DNA from: Nemertoderma westbladi
Lineage: Eukaryota; Xenacoelomorpha; Nemertodermatida; Nemertodermatidae
Assembly: GCA_032718475.1 (NCBI GenBank)
Contig: JAUCBJ010002899.1
Span: 1 to 64,000 of the forward strand
Reading direction: 5' to 3'
DNA: 64,000 nucleotides
Positions 10,901 to 19,639 of the stretch are shown piece after piece. How positions within the stretch are numbered: the stretch's first letter is position 1; each line of letters begins with the position of its first letter. A program made the position numbers and the translations under genes. The notes below the pieces were generated by a model, which did not search any database, was not told where the DNA came from, and saw nothing but the letters and a program-made list of their open reading frames with translations.

Positions 10901-12082
10901 GCGATTCTATGGGATATACACAAGCGGTTACATCACGCGGGAAGGTTACACTGTTTGTCGGCAGCGAGACAGCGATTCATTCTATTGCAGCCAAGCAGGG
11001 CAGTAGGCACTATGTATGACGCCTGTCTGGTTTGCAAGAGGGTGAACGCCAGAGTATTGGAACAGGAGATGGCTGAACTCCCGGAAGCGAGAGTGCAGGC
11101 ATATGACCCACCCTTTACGAACACAGGGGTGGACTGTTTTGGTCCGATTGAAGCAAAGAGTGGACGGCTGACCCACAAGCGATGGGGTCTGCTACTGACA
11201 TGCATGGCGAGTAGAGCCATACACATTGAGCGTGTGGCAGACATGTCGACCAAATCTCTGCTCCTGGCCTTAAAGAGATTTATGGCCAGGAGAGGACTAG
11301 TAAAGGCGTTCTACTCCGATAAGGGTACAAACTTTGTCGGAGGGAATAGCGAGTTGAACGCGGCTCATAAAGCAGCACAGAATAAGGAAATTTCTGCAGC
11401 ACTTTTGCCGCAAAGAGTAGAATGGAGATTTAATACTCCAGAAAGTCCTTGGAGAGGAGGAAGTTGGGAGCGTTTAGTACGCTCTGTAAAACAGGCCATT
11501 GCCAAGACGTTGCCTGTGAACAAACAACTTACCGACGACGAACTGGTCACAGCTTTCATTGAAATCGAGCATACCCTAAACTCGAGGCCGATAGCTATGT
11601 TGCCAGACGGTGTTGCATTAACGCCGAATCATTTGCTAATGCAGAGTCCAGCATTTCTTGTGCCGGCATCAGAACCCGTTAGTGCCGACCTATATAGTCG
11701 TAAGAGCTGGAAAGTGACTCAATTTGTCGCGTACACATTCTGGGAATATTGGCGGGAATACTATCTTCCCACCATATCCACCAGAACAAAGTGGTACAAA
11801 ACGGTTCGGAGTCTCCAAAGGGGAGATTACGTATTGATAACCGAACCTATTGTCAAGAGAAAGTATTGGGAGACAGGAGTGATCTTGCACACACACCCAG
11901 ACGTGCAAAACATAGTGTGCACAGTCACTGTGAAAATTAGGTGCAAGTGTCCGCACCCAAAAAAGTGTAAAACTAATGGTTTGCACACCTTGGACCGACC
12001 GGTCCAAGATATCGTGTTATTAGAGGAGACACGTATCGAGACGGGAGATTATAATTTGTCTCCTGCCTCAAAACAGAATTAG
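7949..12082 (+). CDS. pol: BEL/Pao pol: RT, RNase H, integrase
   Basis: Starts at ATG 7949 and gives 1377 residues. The reverse transcriptase has VRVVNDCAA (about 263), CDIEAMFHQVR and the catalytic YMDD at residues 387-390. RNase H follows with a DAIDTGFG-type first aspartate (about 570), WTDAS (about 643) and NPADITSRG (about 690). The integrase has an HH-CC zinc finger (HHAG near 996, CLVCK near 1026) and a DDE core: D in GVDCFGP (about 1062), D in YSDKGTNF (about 1124), E in GGSWERL (about 1175). All catalytic motifs look intact, so this copy is young or recently selected. The order RT-RH-IN and the sequence style are BEL/Pao, not Gypsy. Confidence 0.93.
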   Translation: MSYEFTGGDKPMNRYDELQPITQPPLVEPPDIDEFRRTCIDHYSDFSESDEELIPDNVRLSEPLHNDRTDSEPEDYCYQTRGSGSAAHATYLTNVLTYTDIVEGQVAKYRDLDIFQYSEEELQKELIRQDLETGARTVEWLDRDAMEPGGYDLAMSTDEKRSLEMMEDTICLLPTGHFEVGMLWRRQPPKLENNYNLALKRLNGVRARLLRNPDIREKYCAQINNYFTKGFAGKVEDPDLVTDQTYYLPHHYVTHPDKPDKVRVVNDCAAVYRGMSLNSELMDGPNLNNYLIGILLRFRQRRFAFTCDIEAMFHQVRACKTDQDSLRFLWYENEDLSGPVVTYQMYVRIFGARDSPNGTLFVLKKTATAQIGKYPVEVIESILRNFYMDDGLVSKDTAEQAIEVAHGLQECLATGGFPLTKFTTNSEALLESFPVKDRGSGDIELGVEPIPMARVLGLAWNPNSDKFQVRVRFEPSSPDKVLTKRICLSTLSRLFDPMNFISPVILQARACMRKIWLSDLEWDEPISPIHAKQWREWEAELHLLKNIDVPRSYFPNQLVFPADLELHLFSDAIDTGFGMVAYLRREVSQDKFETAFVTSRSKTMPVKYMTVPRAELQAAVVSVEVSKQITEELDTTLTLFYWTDASLVLVYIAADNIALKTFVTNRRAQIVDFSTKEQWRHCPGVLNPADITSRGAMPAEFCQEESQEFWLHGPDFLTRTQEHWPERLKIVTNPMPEDAEVKVEKVSKSKSKAKLKSLERPEESLERPDELLERPGDLSDLQTYVTTRSGRVSYDIKPPLQTKPESQLVSDGQKMTDKMEPLVSKPAGLDSKLPLTSGQPSLALKSCSVYDKLLNSSASWLTICKRTAWLSRYVSYLCIKHSKHLREPLSTNSERIRKLKQPLTEDEIDQAELKHLKHYQMCAFPKEFHLLSAQRPVLYKPLRKWSPLIHKGLICHRSRIQTVDINSQFRFPVIIPSHPIELQRAILWDIHKRLHHAGRLHCLSAARQRFILLQPSRAVGTMYDACLVCKRVNARVLEQEMAELPEARVQAYDPPFTNTGVDCFGPIEAKSGRLTHKRWGLLLTCMASRAIHIERVADMSTKSLLLALKRFMARRGLVKAFYSDKGTNFVGGNSELNAAHKAAQNKEISAALLPQRVEWRFNTPESPWRGGSWERLVRSVKQAIAKTLPVNKQLTDDELVTAFIEIEHTLNSRPIAMLPDGVALTPNHLLMQSPAFLVPASEPVSADLYSRKSWKVTQFVAYTFWEYWREYYLPTISTRTKWYKTVRSLQRGDYVLITEPIVKRKYWETGVILHTHPDVQNIVCTVTVKIRCKCPHPKKCKTNGLHTLDRPVQDIVLLEETRIETGDYNLSPASKQN

Positions 12083-12836
12083 TGTTGGACGCAACTCACT
12101 TCGTATGCATTCCTCGTATGCAAATACAAGGAAATGCATAGGAGCGGGGTTGTGGTGATTTGCGTTGAGTTTTGTCTAGTGGGTATCAAAAACAAAATTT
12201 TATTTCAAAATTTTTGGAAAATTAAAATTTTAAAATTAGAAGTGAACCCAAGACAATTCCAGACGCTGTGTATAGACGCGTTTTAGAATTCGTCTATAGA
12301 TAACAGTAATTTGAAAAGTCGTGAAGCCTGGAAAATAGCATTTAGAAACCATGGTGACGGCTATATTACGTAGGAGTGTAAATTGAGTTTAGCAACTTCC
12401 ACAGATTGGTGCCAACAGTGCAACTATGGTGCTAAAGGTTAGTAGCACCAGAGGCGTACATGGACCCCACTCAGTAGTTTGCAGGATGTGTGATATTCGA
12501 TTATCAAACCTGTGGGTTTGGTATAGTCGAGTATTGTGGCTATGGTCCTTTCTAACTACTGTAGTTTAGTACGAGTAATGGGAGTAGTTTGGGCATCAAA
12601 AAGTGAGTTGGTCACGGCCAGTTTATCTCCAAAGTTTTTGCGCTATGCATGGGAATAGGTTAGAGGATAGTTAGTTAGGAAGAGACGGGATCTAGAGAGT
12701 CGAACCTGAACTGCTGGAAGGCGGGGGGGTTCGGGAGGTCTGTCTTTCGGCGACATCTAACTGATTTACCCACAGTGTAATTGGTTACGTAACGGCACTT
12801 ATTGGGATATATATATATGTATATACGCGTAACATA
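12083..12836 (+). other. spacer between pol and the ORF A-C block
   Basis: No convincing gene. It contains a GGAGCGG purine motif at 12141-12147, a sequence resembling a tRNA primer site at 12417-12434 (TGGTGCCAACAGTGC) preceded by CCACA, and the palindrome at 12504-12521. An AT-alternating run sits at about 12808-12825, just before ORF A. If 12417 is a true primer site, an LTR would end near 12413 and the ORF block would be a separate element. I found no matching second LTR. Confidence 0.4.
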
Positions 12837-13604
12837 ATGGAGAGGGATATTAGAGCGCAACCGCGCAGAGGATTTACTGCCAGAGAGGAGGCGGAGCTAC
12901 CATTCGCGCGACCAGGATGTAAAGACTCTAACGTTTACTACCATGGGCGGTCCGTGATGGAGCTAAATGGGAAATACAAGCCGACTTATGATAAGGAATT
13001 ACGGAGGGAAAGAATGAGAACGTTGGGGGACCGGATGGAAGTTTTGCGGAGAGAGTATCGCACGCGGTATCCCTACGACTTCGCTTTGGACGTGTGTGAC
13101 ATCAGCGCAGATCCGGATGAGGAAATCGCACGACTATACCATATGAATATGTATTTACGACACGAGGAGCCGCTACCTGCAGTCCGAGATCAGTTCGACG
13201 GAATGCATCTATACCGGAGGACTCGAGGCGAGGATCAGGAGACGCCGAAAGTCTTCAGCGTATACAAGCTCTTCTACAAGTGTGGTGAATGCATGAATAA
13301 ACAGGACGTGGCGATTCCCGACCGATTAGACGAGCAACATCCAGAACCGATATTAACGCGATGTCCAGCTCACCAATTCCTTAGATATAACGAGGGAGGT
13401 TACCCGATGAGCAACCCGATGATCAGTATCGACTTCAGCGGAAAGCGACCTCCGAGACCCATTACGCCGACCGTTACGACATTAGATCCGTATACGGAGA
13501 TTAAACCCTGTTCGACACCCAGTTTGATAGAGACGGCAGCGGCCATTTCGCTGTACCGAGCCTATAAGGATCTAGAGGCGCGGCGCGAAGCGGCACGGGA
13601 CTAG
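12837..13604 (+). CDS. ORF A, unknown, element-associated
   Basis: 255 residues from ATG 12837. The N-terminal half is rich in arginine and glutamate. Four cysteines (pattern CGEC near residues 148-151, then C near 177) could bind zinc. I recognise no family. It ends at TAG 13602-13604, after which the same frame remains open through ORF B. It sits downstream of pol, the slot held by accessory ORF 1 in the related element. A loose resemblance to that ORF (RE-rich start, YDxE, RERM, LRxEYxxR) is suggestive only. Confidence 0.6.
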   Translation: MERDIRAQPRRGFTAREEAELPFARPGCKDSNVYYHGRSVMELNGKYKPTYDKELRRERMRTLGDRMEVLRREYRTRYPYDFALDVCDISADPDEEIARLYHMNMYLRHEEPLPAVRDQFDGMHLYRRTRGEDQETPKVFSVYKLFYKCGECMNKQDVAIPDRLDEQHPEPILTRCPAHQFLRYNEGGYPMSNPMISIDFSGKRPPRPITPTVTTLDPYTEIKPCSTPSLIETAAAISLYRAYKDLEARREAARD

Positions 13605-13626
13605 GGTACCAAACCCGCGGGTTTGG
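13602..13626 (+). promoter_or_regulatory. TAG stop followed by palindrome
   Basis: The ORF A stop TAG is followed by G, and four bases later by the perfect 18-bp palindrome (13609-13626). In RNA this could fold as a 7-bp stem with a 4-base loop. A stop followed by a structure 4-8 bases downstream is the layout of known retroviral-type readthrough sites. ORF B has no ATG for its first 103 codons, which fits expression by readthrough. This is a prediction only. Confidence 0.35.
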
Positions 13627-15917
13627 AGCTCTCGAGTCCCTGGACTGCGTTTACTTCACCTCACCGAGCGAGAAGCCTCACGCCTGAGCATCAGGACGAC
13701 ATAGACGCGTTGCGGCAGGAGGAGCGAGCGGCGAAGGCGAAAGAGTTATTTGAGAATAGAATAGCGGAGTATAATAAGACCGCGGATAGACATCAAGAGG
13801 AGACGAGGAGAGTGACCGGATTTGTTCCACAGGTCGTATCTCAACCCCGACCGGTGTATTATTCCGACGGCACCGAACCTGCGATATTAGTAGATCATCC
13901 GGAGTCGCGAGAAGCGATACGATTCTTGCCGATGGTAAGAATGGCGGACCATTGGAACGTTGACTGTCTACGGGAAGTTTTATGCGCGAAGTTCTTGCGT
14001 GATGTCCCAATGCAGATCACAGATTACGACACATTGGATAAGATTGGAGCTCCGGGGAAGGAGAGTAAACTATTCGGATGGTTGGATAAGTACATCAAGG
14101 TATGGGTCGCGGTGGCTACATTCCCAGACGACGAGGAGGTAGACCAGACGTGGCTGAGGAGGAAGGGTTCTTATACCCGATATGATGACCACAAGGCTAT
14201 CGAGCGCATGTGGACCCCATCAGACGAGATTCAGCGTCAGTGGAGGAAGACGGAGGAATCACTGCAGGATTGGAGGGTGATGTTCTACGACAATGAAGGA
14301 GGGTCCCATCAGGAATGTTTGACTAGCAAGTGTATTCAAATTCGTGCGGCCGATGGTGTGACTCATGTGTTTATGCGTGTGAGGGCGGATCGAGAGAGAC
14401 CGGAGCCCATCATAACGACACAATATCGGAAAGGGAAGGATCCTAGGGAACAGATTTTGGAGCTATGCAGGCGAGGAGGTATGCACGGAGCGGAGCGTAT
14501 CGACGCCAGGATGTTACCCAAGAAAGTTAGAGAGGCTATTCTCAACCAAGATTACGTCAAGGTGGGATCGGGAGTCCAGAGCGATTTGGAGAGCGACTTC
14601 AACGCCATGACTGATCTGGAAGATAGATTGCCGAGACCGTTTGTCGACACCAAGCTATTGTTGCTATGGGCACAGGATATTGGAATTTATAGGGAGTATC
14701 CCAACTCTGCCAAGACTGGTATGGGCTTTATAGCACACTTATTGTATAATTGGGACTTTAAGTTAAAGACGCAAAAGAAGTACGAGGAGGCGTATGGCGA
14801 ATACAACACGCCACCGGGTGCGGAGTTCAAATCCCACTTCAAGCGGCAAGCGTTAGTGTATTGGAACATTTGCGCGCCACCCCGTGCGTCGGTGACGGTG
14901 ACTTGTTTATTAGCGGATATCGTTGCGCGAGTTTTGAAGCGTCATCCATTGGTATTCGGAGGAGATCAATACGTTCGCTCGAAAGGGGGAATCCAATCCG
15001 ACGTGATGAAGCGTTTCTTAACCCCGTTCTTCAACCAATCGTTAGAGAATACGTCGACGGTGAGGAGAGGATTAGCGATATTCGAAGGAGTATATCGACA
15101 GAACATCGGAGATTTGGGAGACCGACCGTCGATGGAATATCCGACGCCAGAAGCTTTGGAGAAGTGGTTCGGGAATCAAACCCGCGGGTTTGGTACTCCC
15201 TTCCACTCGGAGGCTGATAGACCTGTTAAGGAGGGCTGGCCGGAGACGTTAGTAGAGGTGTTCGGAGTAGATCTTCCGGTGGAGAAGACATATCCGAAAC
15301 GAACGCGGGAGGAAATATTGGAGATAGAGGACAAGGGCGAGGATGTTTACTTTGTTCCGGATCGACAACCGTTGACTGGAGAGGACGACATCGTATTAGA
15401 CATTGGGAAGGAAGGAAGTGCGAAACCGATTGGAGACCTCATATACGAGAGGGCCTGGTTTCCACAAGCGCGTAGGTGCAAATTGTGCGGCAGCACAAGG
15501 CACAATCTAAAATCGTGCGACGCGGTAGTAGAGGCGGCGCATAAGGTCTGTCGTTGGTGTAATGAGACCGACCATTCGTTTCATACGTGCACCGTCTTCA
15601 TTTCTCAATGTGGATATTGTGGGGTAAAGGGACATCGTAGCGCGAGATGTCAGCTGCGAGATGATTCCTTTCAAAACCATAGCGCTAACCTACTTCGGGA
15701 GATGTTAGATAAGTGGGAGAGTGTGGCTGATTACCATATTCAAGCGCAGATGCGTTGGTTACCATTTAAAGCGGGATATGGGTTTTGGGCGGTAGACCCA
15801 TCGCATGTTGCGTACGAGCCATATCTACAATCGCTACCACAATATCAGGAACTCATCCTAACTGCTCAAGACCTTCCACAGAACACTGGAGTTATCGTAG
15901 TCCGAGAATACTTCTGA
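13623..15917 (+). CDS. ORF B, gag-like protein with three zinc knuckles
   Basis: An open frame of 764 codons in the same frame as ORFs A and C. Its first in-frame ATG is at 13932, so it probably depends on ORF A or a spliced start. The C-terminal part has three CCHC knuckles of exact spacing C-x2-C-x4-H-x4-C, starting near residues 619, 643 and 663: CKLCGSTRHNLKSC, CRWCNETDHSFHTC and CGYCGVKGHRSARC. The large N-terminal region is not recognised. Knuckles in this number suggest nucleic-acid binding, as in a nucleocapsid. No protease, RT or integrase motif is seen. It ends at TGA 15915-15917. Confidence 0.65.
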   Translation: MELSSPWTAFTSPHRARSLTPEHQDDIDALRQEERAAKAKELFENRIAEYNKTADRHQEETRRVTGFVPQVVSQPRPVYYSDGTEPAILVDHPESREAIRFLPMVRMADHWNVDCLREVLCAKFLRDVPMQITDYDTLDKIGAPGKESKLFGWLDKYIKVWVAVATFPDDEEVDQTWLRRKGSYTRYDDHKAIERMWTPSDEIQRQWRKTEESLQDWRVMFYDNEGGSHQECLTSKCIQIRAADGVTHVFMRVRADRERPEPIITTQYRKGKDPREQILELCRRGGMHGAERIDARMLPKKVREAILNQDYVKVGSGVQSDLESDFNAMTDLEDRLPRPFVDTKLLLLWAQDIGIYREYPNSAKTGMGFIAHLLYNWDFKLKTQKKYEEAYGEYNTPPGAEFKSHFKRQALVYWNICAPPRASVTVTCLLADIVARVLKRHPLVFGGDQYVRSKGGIQSDVMKRFLTPFFNQSLENTSTVRRGLAIFEGVYRQNIGDLGDRPSMEYPTPEALEKWFGNQTRGFGTPFHSEADRPVKEGWPETLVEVFGVDLPVEKTYPKRTREEILEIEDKGEDVYFVPDRQPLTGEDDIVLDIGKEGSAKPIGDLIYERAWFPQARRCKLCGSTRHNLKSCDAVVEAAHKVCRWCNETDHSFHTCTVFISQCGYCGVKGHRSARCQLRDDSFQNHSANLLREMLDKWESVADYHIQAQMRWLPFKAGYGFWAVDPSHVAYEPYLQSLPQYQELILTAQDLPQNTGVIVVREYF

Positions 15918-15926
15918 CAATTGAAT

Positions 15927-16517
15927 ATGGACAACAAGTACACCTGGAACTTCGTTGCTATTTGCGATCGCATCACGAAGGGTGTATTTACAGAGACTAG
16001 AAAAGTGGTACGCGCGCGAGGTGATTGGAGGATGGCGGCTATACAATACCGCAACGAATTCTTGTTGACTCATGTGCCAGTGGGTTCATTGACCGCTGAG
16101 AGGATACAGGAACAGAGGATCGCAGCGACCACAGCGACGACCGCTGGAGCTCAAGGCTCGCGGAAAGAACCAGGAGGAGAGGTCCAAGACAAGCGTCAAG
16201 TCAAGGACGACCACTATCACTCTATTATAGAAGCGCAGCGGTTGCAGCGCAAGGCGCAGGGAGCGTCTGAAAAAGCGCATGTGCAACTGCATAAGGAAGA
16301 GTTGGCGGAAGCGACCACGGGAGCGCGACAATTGGGACGAGGCCGAGGAAGAAGCACAAGCCGGGAATCTGTCGGGGCTCAGGGAACGTCGTCGCCGGTT
16401 CCGGGGAGTGACGCCTCACGGACGCCGTCAACGGAGTCGACTAGAGGACGACTGGTGTATCTGGGAAGAGGGCGAAAGAGAGGAGCGACCCCAAAGAACC
16501 CAGGAGCGGGTCGATAA
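15927..16517 (+). CDS. ORF C, basic RG/S-rich protein
   Basis: 196 residues from ATG 15927, nine bases after the ORF B stop and in the same frame. The bases after that stop (CAA TTG) are close to the CAR-YYA readthrough context; re-initiation at the ATG is the alternative. The first 55 residues look folded (NKYTWNFVAICDRITKG). The rest is glutamine/alanine-, then arginine/glycine- and serine-rich, ending in RGRKRG-type basic motifs, consistent with RNA binding or nuclear targeting. Function unknown. Confidence 0.55.
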   Translation: MDNKYTWNFVAICDRITKGVFTETRKVVRARGDWRMAAIQYRNEFLLTHVPVGSLTAERIQEQRIAATTATTAGAQGSRKEPGGEVQDKRQVKDDHYHSIIEAQRLQRKAQGASEKAHVQLHKEELAEATTGARQLGRGRGRSTSRESVGAQGTSSPVPGSDASRTPSTESTRGRLVYLGRGRKRGATPKNPGAGR

Positions 16518-17012
16518 TACATTATAGCACAGGGCGACAGACTCTAGATATATACATCATCGTCGCTCTGATGTATATTGTAGCATTTAGAAATTTTCGA
16601 CTAGACTCATATACACTAGTTGAGTTATTTTGAATTTATATTATGAGAAAGGCGAAGGAAGTGATTGGGGAGACAAACCTGCGGGTTTGGCTTACTCCTT
16701 TCACTTGCCCTAGCAAAATTTTATATATTTGATTTGTATGTAGTAATCATTATGTAGTAAGAACGAACGAGAAACAATATTTTGTAAATTTAATTTGTAT
16801 GTAATAATCGTTAAACAATGAGAGAGATAATATTTTGTAAATTTAATTTGTATGCAATTCATTATGCAATATCTATAGCAATATTTGTAAATAGTAGGAT
16901 TTATAGTATCAAGTGTTTAGATTGGTTGGAAGAAATTTATTTTGTTTTGTATACATCACCTTATACTCTTCTACAATTGGAGGGAAACATTGTATGATTT
17001 CCCTTGGAGCGG
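16518..17012 (+). other. AT-rich 3' region with hairpin and short tandem repeats
   Basis: No gene. A hairpin with 10-bp arms at 16550-16559 and 16569-16578 lies just after ORF C. The last palindrome copy is at 16673-16690. Three diverged tandem units of about 55 bp, with the core ATTTAATTTGTATG, cover about 16719-16880. A purine motif GGAGCGG at 17006-17012 is followed by TGTTACGG. Confidence 0.5.
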
Positions 17013-19330
17013 TGTTACGGTATATGGCGCTGTATCCACATATATTATTCATTATGCAGTATGTAATATTAGTCGTTATGCAGTATGCAATATTAGTCCG
17101 TTATACTGTATGTAATATTAGTCCGTTGTGCAGCATAATATTTTAGATAAGGCATAATAACGCAGTGGTATTTAGATAGGGAAATCGAAACACCCATATA
17201 TTTGAATCCATCCATTTTGTATAGTATGTAGCCCTACCTACGTAATTTTGTATTAGGATATGTAGATAGTTCCAGGGTAGCAAGTTTATTCGGACCCTGG
17301 ATTTTGTGCTTGCTGATATTAGCATCGATAGGGCTAGCATATAGGGACGCTGTCCTGGCCATTCAGCAGCCAGGGACGTGAACCATTACCATATATGGTA
17401 ATAATTTGAGGTTTGGGCAGGCAATAGGGCTACAATCCGGCCTCCTTATTGGACTAACTGCTTCCAGGTTGGTCTAATGCTAGCGCGGACTGGAGAGCCA
17501 ATAGGAGAGCGATTGAGTCACCCTATTGCATCACCCCATCCGGATCACCTATAAATTGGCGGTGTGCCGGTAGAGCCTATCAATCGATTCAATCTGTCCC
17601 TCACATGACCTGCACTGCTGTTGTACTTGCTGAGCTGTCTCTATTCATTTTTGACGGATAATTTAGCGTATTTTCTGCAATTTGCCAATTTTGATTAGTT
17701 TCTTGAAATGATTTGCTAGTGCGATTACTCTTGATTGTGTTTCTCAATTAATTCCTTCGATTACTGCTAATTACAACTGGAACTATGATTTCTACCTTTT
17801 GATTAATGGTTCTATGTGATTCCTTTCTGCGCAATAATCCTAAGGGATTTCTGAGACTGTCAGACTTTGTGATTTGCATGCGCCGCTACGGTAGCTATTA
17901 GCGTAATGGAGGGCTAAGGCGCCAGTGGGCGGTGGGCACATCGGGGGGTTAGCGACGAAGGGAGAGCGGAGGATTCAAAAGCGAGCAACGCTGGCGGGGG
18001 GTCACCGTTGCGGTCGGGAAGTTTACGCTGTGGTATGCAGACCAATCGCTGGTACAGTAATTAGGGGGCTGATGATCCAGGTTTCGTCTCTATTTAGTAT
18101 TAGGGGGGCAGGAATCAGGTTAGTTAGGAGTCCTATATGTACCCGGGAGAGGCCTGCACGTATCACAACGTTGAGTGTGGAGTACGAATAGTGAGTCGCA
18201 TAATTGTGGGCTATACAGTAGTTAACTGCATAATAGCGAACTGTGATTGCTGAGTCTGATTGGTGTGTTATTGAAGTGTGCCTATGATTGTGAATGTTTA
18301 GGTAGGCGCTCTTTTTCTCTTTGATTGATTTCTATTTCTTAGTTACAACAATTAGTTACTGATTAGGTCAAAGTAATACGGCAATTTAGGCTATTACTAG
18401 CGAAACCTGTTGCGTGATAAATTAGAATTACGTATTCTGGAACTCTTAGTAATTAGTACGCTGTTAAATATTTGTGACTGTAATTAATTAGTAAAAATTA
18501 AGAATTAGTACGCAGCATAGCGGAGAGTAGCTAAGGTAATAATTAGAGTACTGTAAACTATTCACGCTGAGCGGTTATTTGCATTAGCGGGCAATCAGCT
18601 AGATCGCACTATTCGGTACGCACGAAACGCTAGTAATTTGCTGGCCTAAAGCCAGCTGCAGGCAAGTTTAGACCCAGAGCGGTACTATCCACGAGAGACA
18701 AATACTGTACCATTTTGATATTTAAATATTCTCGCATTCACACATTACGTTAGAGAACCCCCAGTATTCGCGATTAGAAAAGACGTAGGTAATAGCGTGT
18801 TTTAATAGTGATAGAATTAGGCGTAAGAATACTCTGAGTGCAAGGCCTCTCGCACTCGTCTTAAGTAAGCTTAGGGAGCCGACTCGGGTTTATTGTTTTG
18901 GTTATTCCCGCGTGGCTCATAGATTCGAACAGTTAGCTCTCTATTGAGCAATCGGTAGAGAAAGGAACAAGCGATTTTGCAGGAGCTGTGTAAAATTAGT
19001 AAAATATATTAGCGGACGGCAGATTAGCGCAATCTAACGGTAAGTAGCGGTTTTGTATTTAGCAACCCTTACAATTTAGTAATATCACGCTCCTGATCCC
19101 CTTTACTTAACAGTAGAGCAGTCTTTGTGTCTTATTGGTTAGGCGAGAACTTATTAGGTTGGCAGAAGGATATTAACGGGTATTGGTCTGTTCAACAGTT
19201 CTGCTGTTAGTATAGAGGTCGCGGTTGTTTATCAACCTAGGTTACTTAGGCAGTAACCAAAACAATAAACAAACATCTATTGGTGCAATAAGACAGCCTA
19301 CCAGTAACAGAATCCAGACTTCAGTACCTT
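17013..19330 (+). other. non-coding, possible LTR or promoter region
   Basis: The start follows the same GGAGCGG motif that precedes both recognised 3' LTRs, and it begins with TG. It could be the 3' LTR of the element at 3722-16517, but I see no matching 5' copy and no clear end. About 17045-17140 holds four imperfect copies of a 27-28-bp unit (GCAGTATGTAATATTAGTC). No coding frame is convincing. Arms ATAACCAAAACAATAAAC-like at about 18893 and 19255 are inverted to each other. Confidence 0.3.
17550..17556 (+). promoter_or_regulatory. TATA box candidate
   Basis: TATAAAT in a locally GC-richer context, with pyrimidine-rich TCAATCTG and CCCTCAC sequences 30-50 bases downstream. It is compatible with an LTR or other Pol II promoter reading rightward. 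No downstream gene is seen on the plus strand, so the target is unknown. Confidence 0.3.
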
Positions 19331-19349
19331 AGATACTGTCTAAACGTAT

Positions 19350-19365
19350 GGGGGGGGGGGGGGGG
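19350..19365 (+). repeat. poly-G run
   Basis: Sixteen consecutive G. It may form G-quadruplex structures and is a likely place for sequencing length error. Confidence 0.9.
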
Positions 19366-19589
19366 CTAAGGGGAATACTGATGTATAACAAGTCGTATAA
19401 AGCCTTGAATGTACAATTGTACTGAACTGCAGTATCAATACAACACTCTAATAAGGCCTAAATAGGTTTCAATTTACCGCCAAAAGTTGGTGTGCAGCAT
19501 ATTATATTGCCTAGAAATGCTCCAACAGCTCACAGAACATCCCTAGTACTGCTCTACAAAACAAACAAGCCGTACATCTCAAAGGATAA

Positions 19590-19613
19590 CCATGGCATAA
19601 ATATATGCCATGG
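19590..19613. repeat. perfect hairpin with 10-bp arms
   Basis: Arms CCATGGCATA and TATGCCATGG with a 4-base loop. One arm (TATATGCCATGG) is repeated about 30 bases downstream. It lies just beyond the end of a minus-strand gag relic. Function unknown. Confidence 0.7.
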
Positions 19614-19639
19614 AGCATTTAGTGATGGTATAGATATAT

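Larger units (their letters stand above)
4020..16690. repeat. eight copies of an 18-bp palindrome
   Basis: Consensus CCAAACCCGCGGGTTTGG. Copies are at 4020-4037 (weak), 5561-5578, 8182-8199, 10419-10436, 12504-12521, 13609-13626 (perfect), 15176-15193 and 16673-16690. Five lie in coding frames and are read in more than one frame. I found none outside this interval. At 15176 and 16673 the symmetry extends imperfectly into the flanks. They tie gag, pol and the downstream ORF block together as one unit. Confidence 0.85.

Noticed and set aside
12417-12434. Primer-binding site defining a separate LTR element for ORFs A-C
   Set aside because: Attractive sequence, but no LTR pair was found, and the shared palindromes link this region to gag-pol. 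Kept only as an open alternative.
16279-16527. Alternative-frame basic ORF overlapping ORF C
   Set aside because: Out-of-frame shadow of an arginine/glutamine-rich coding stretch.
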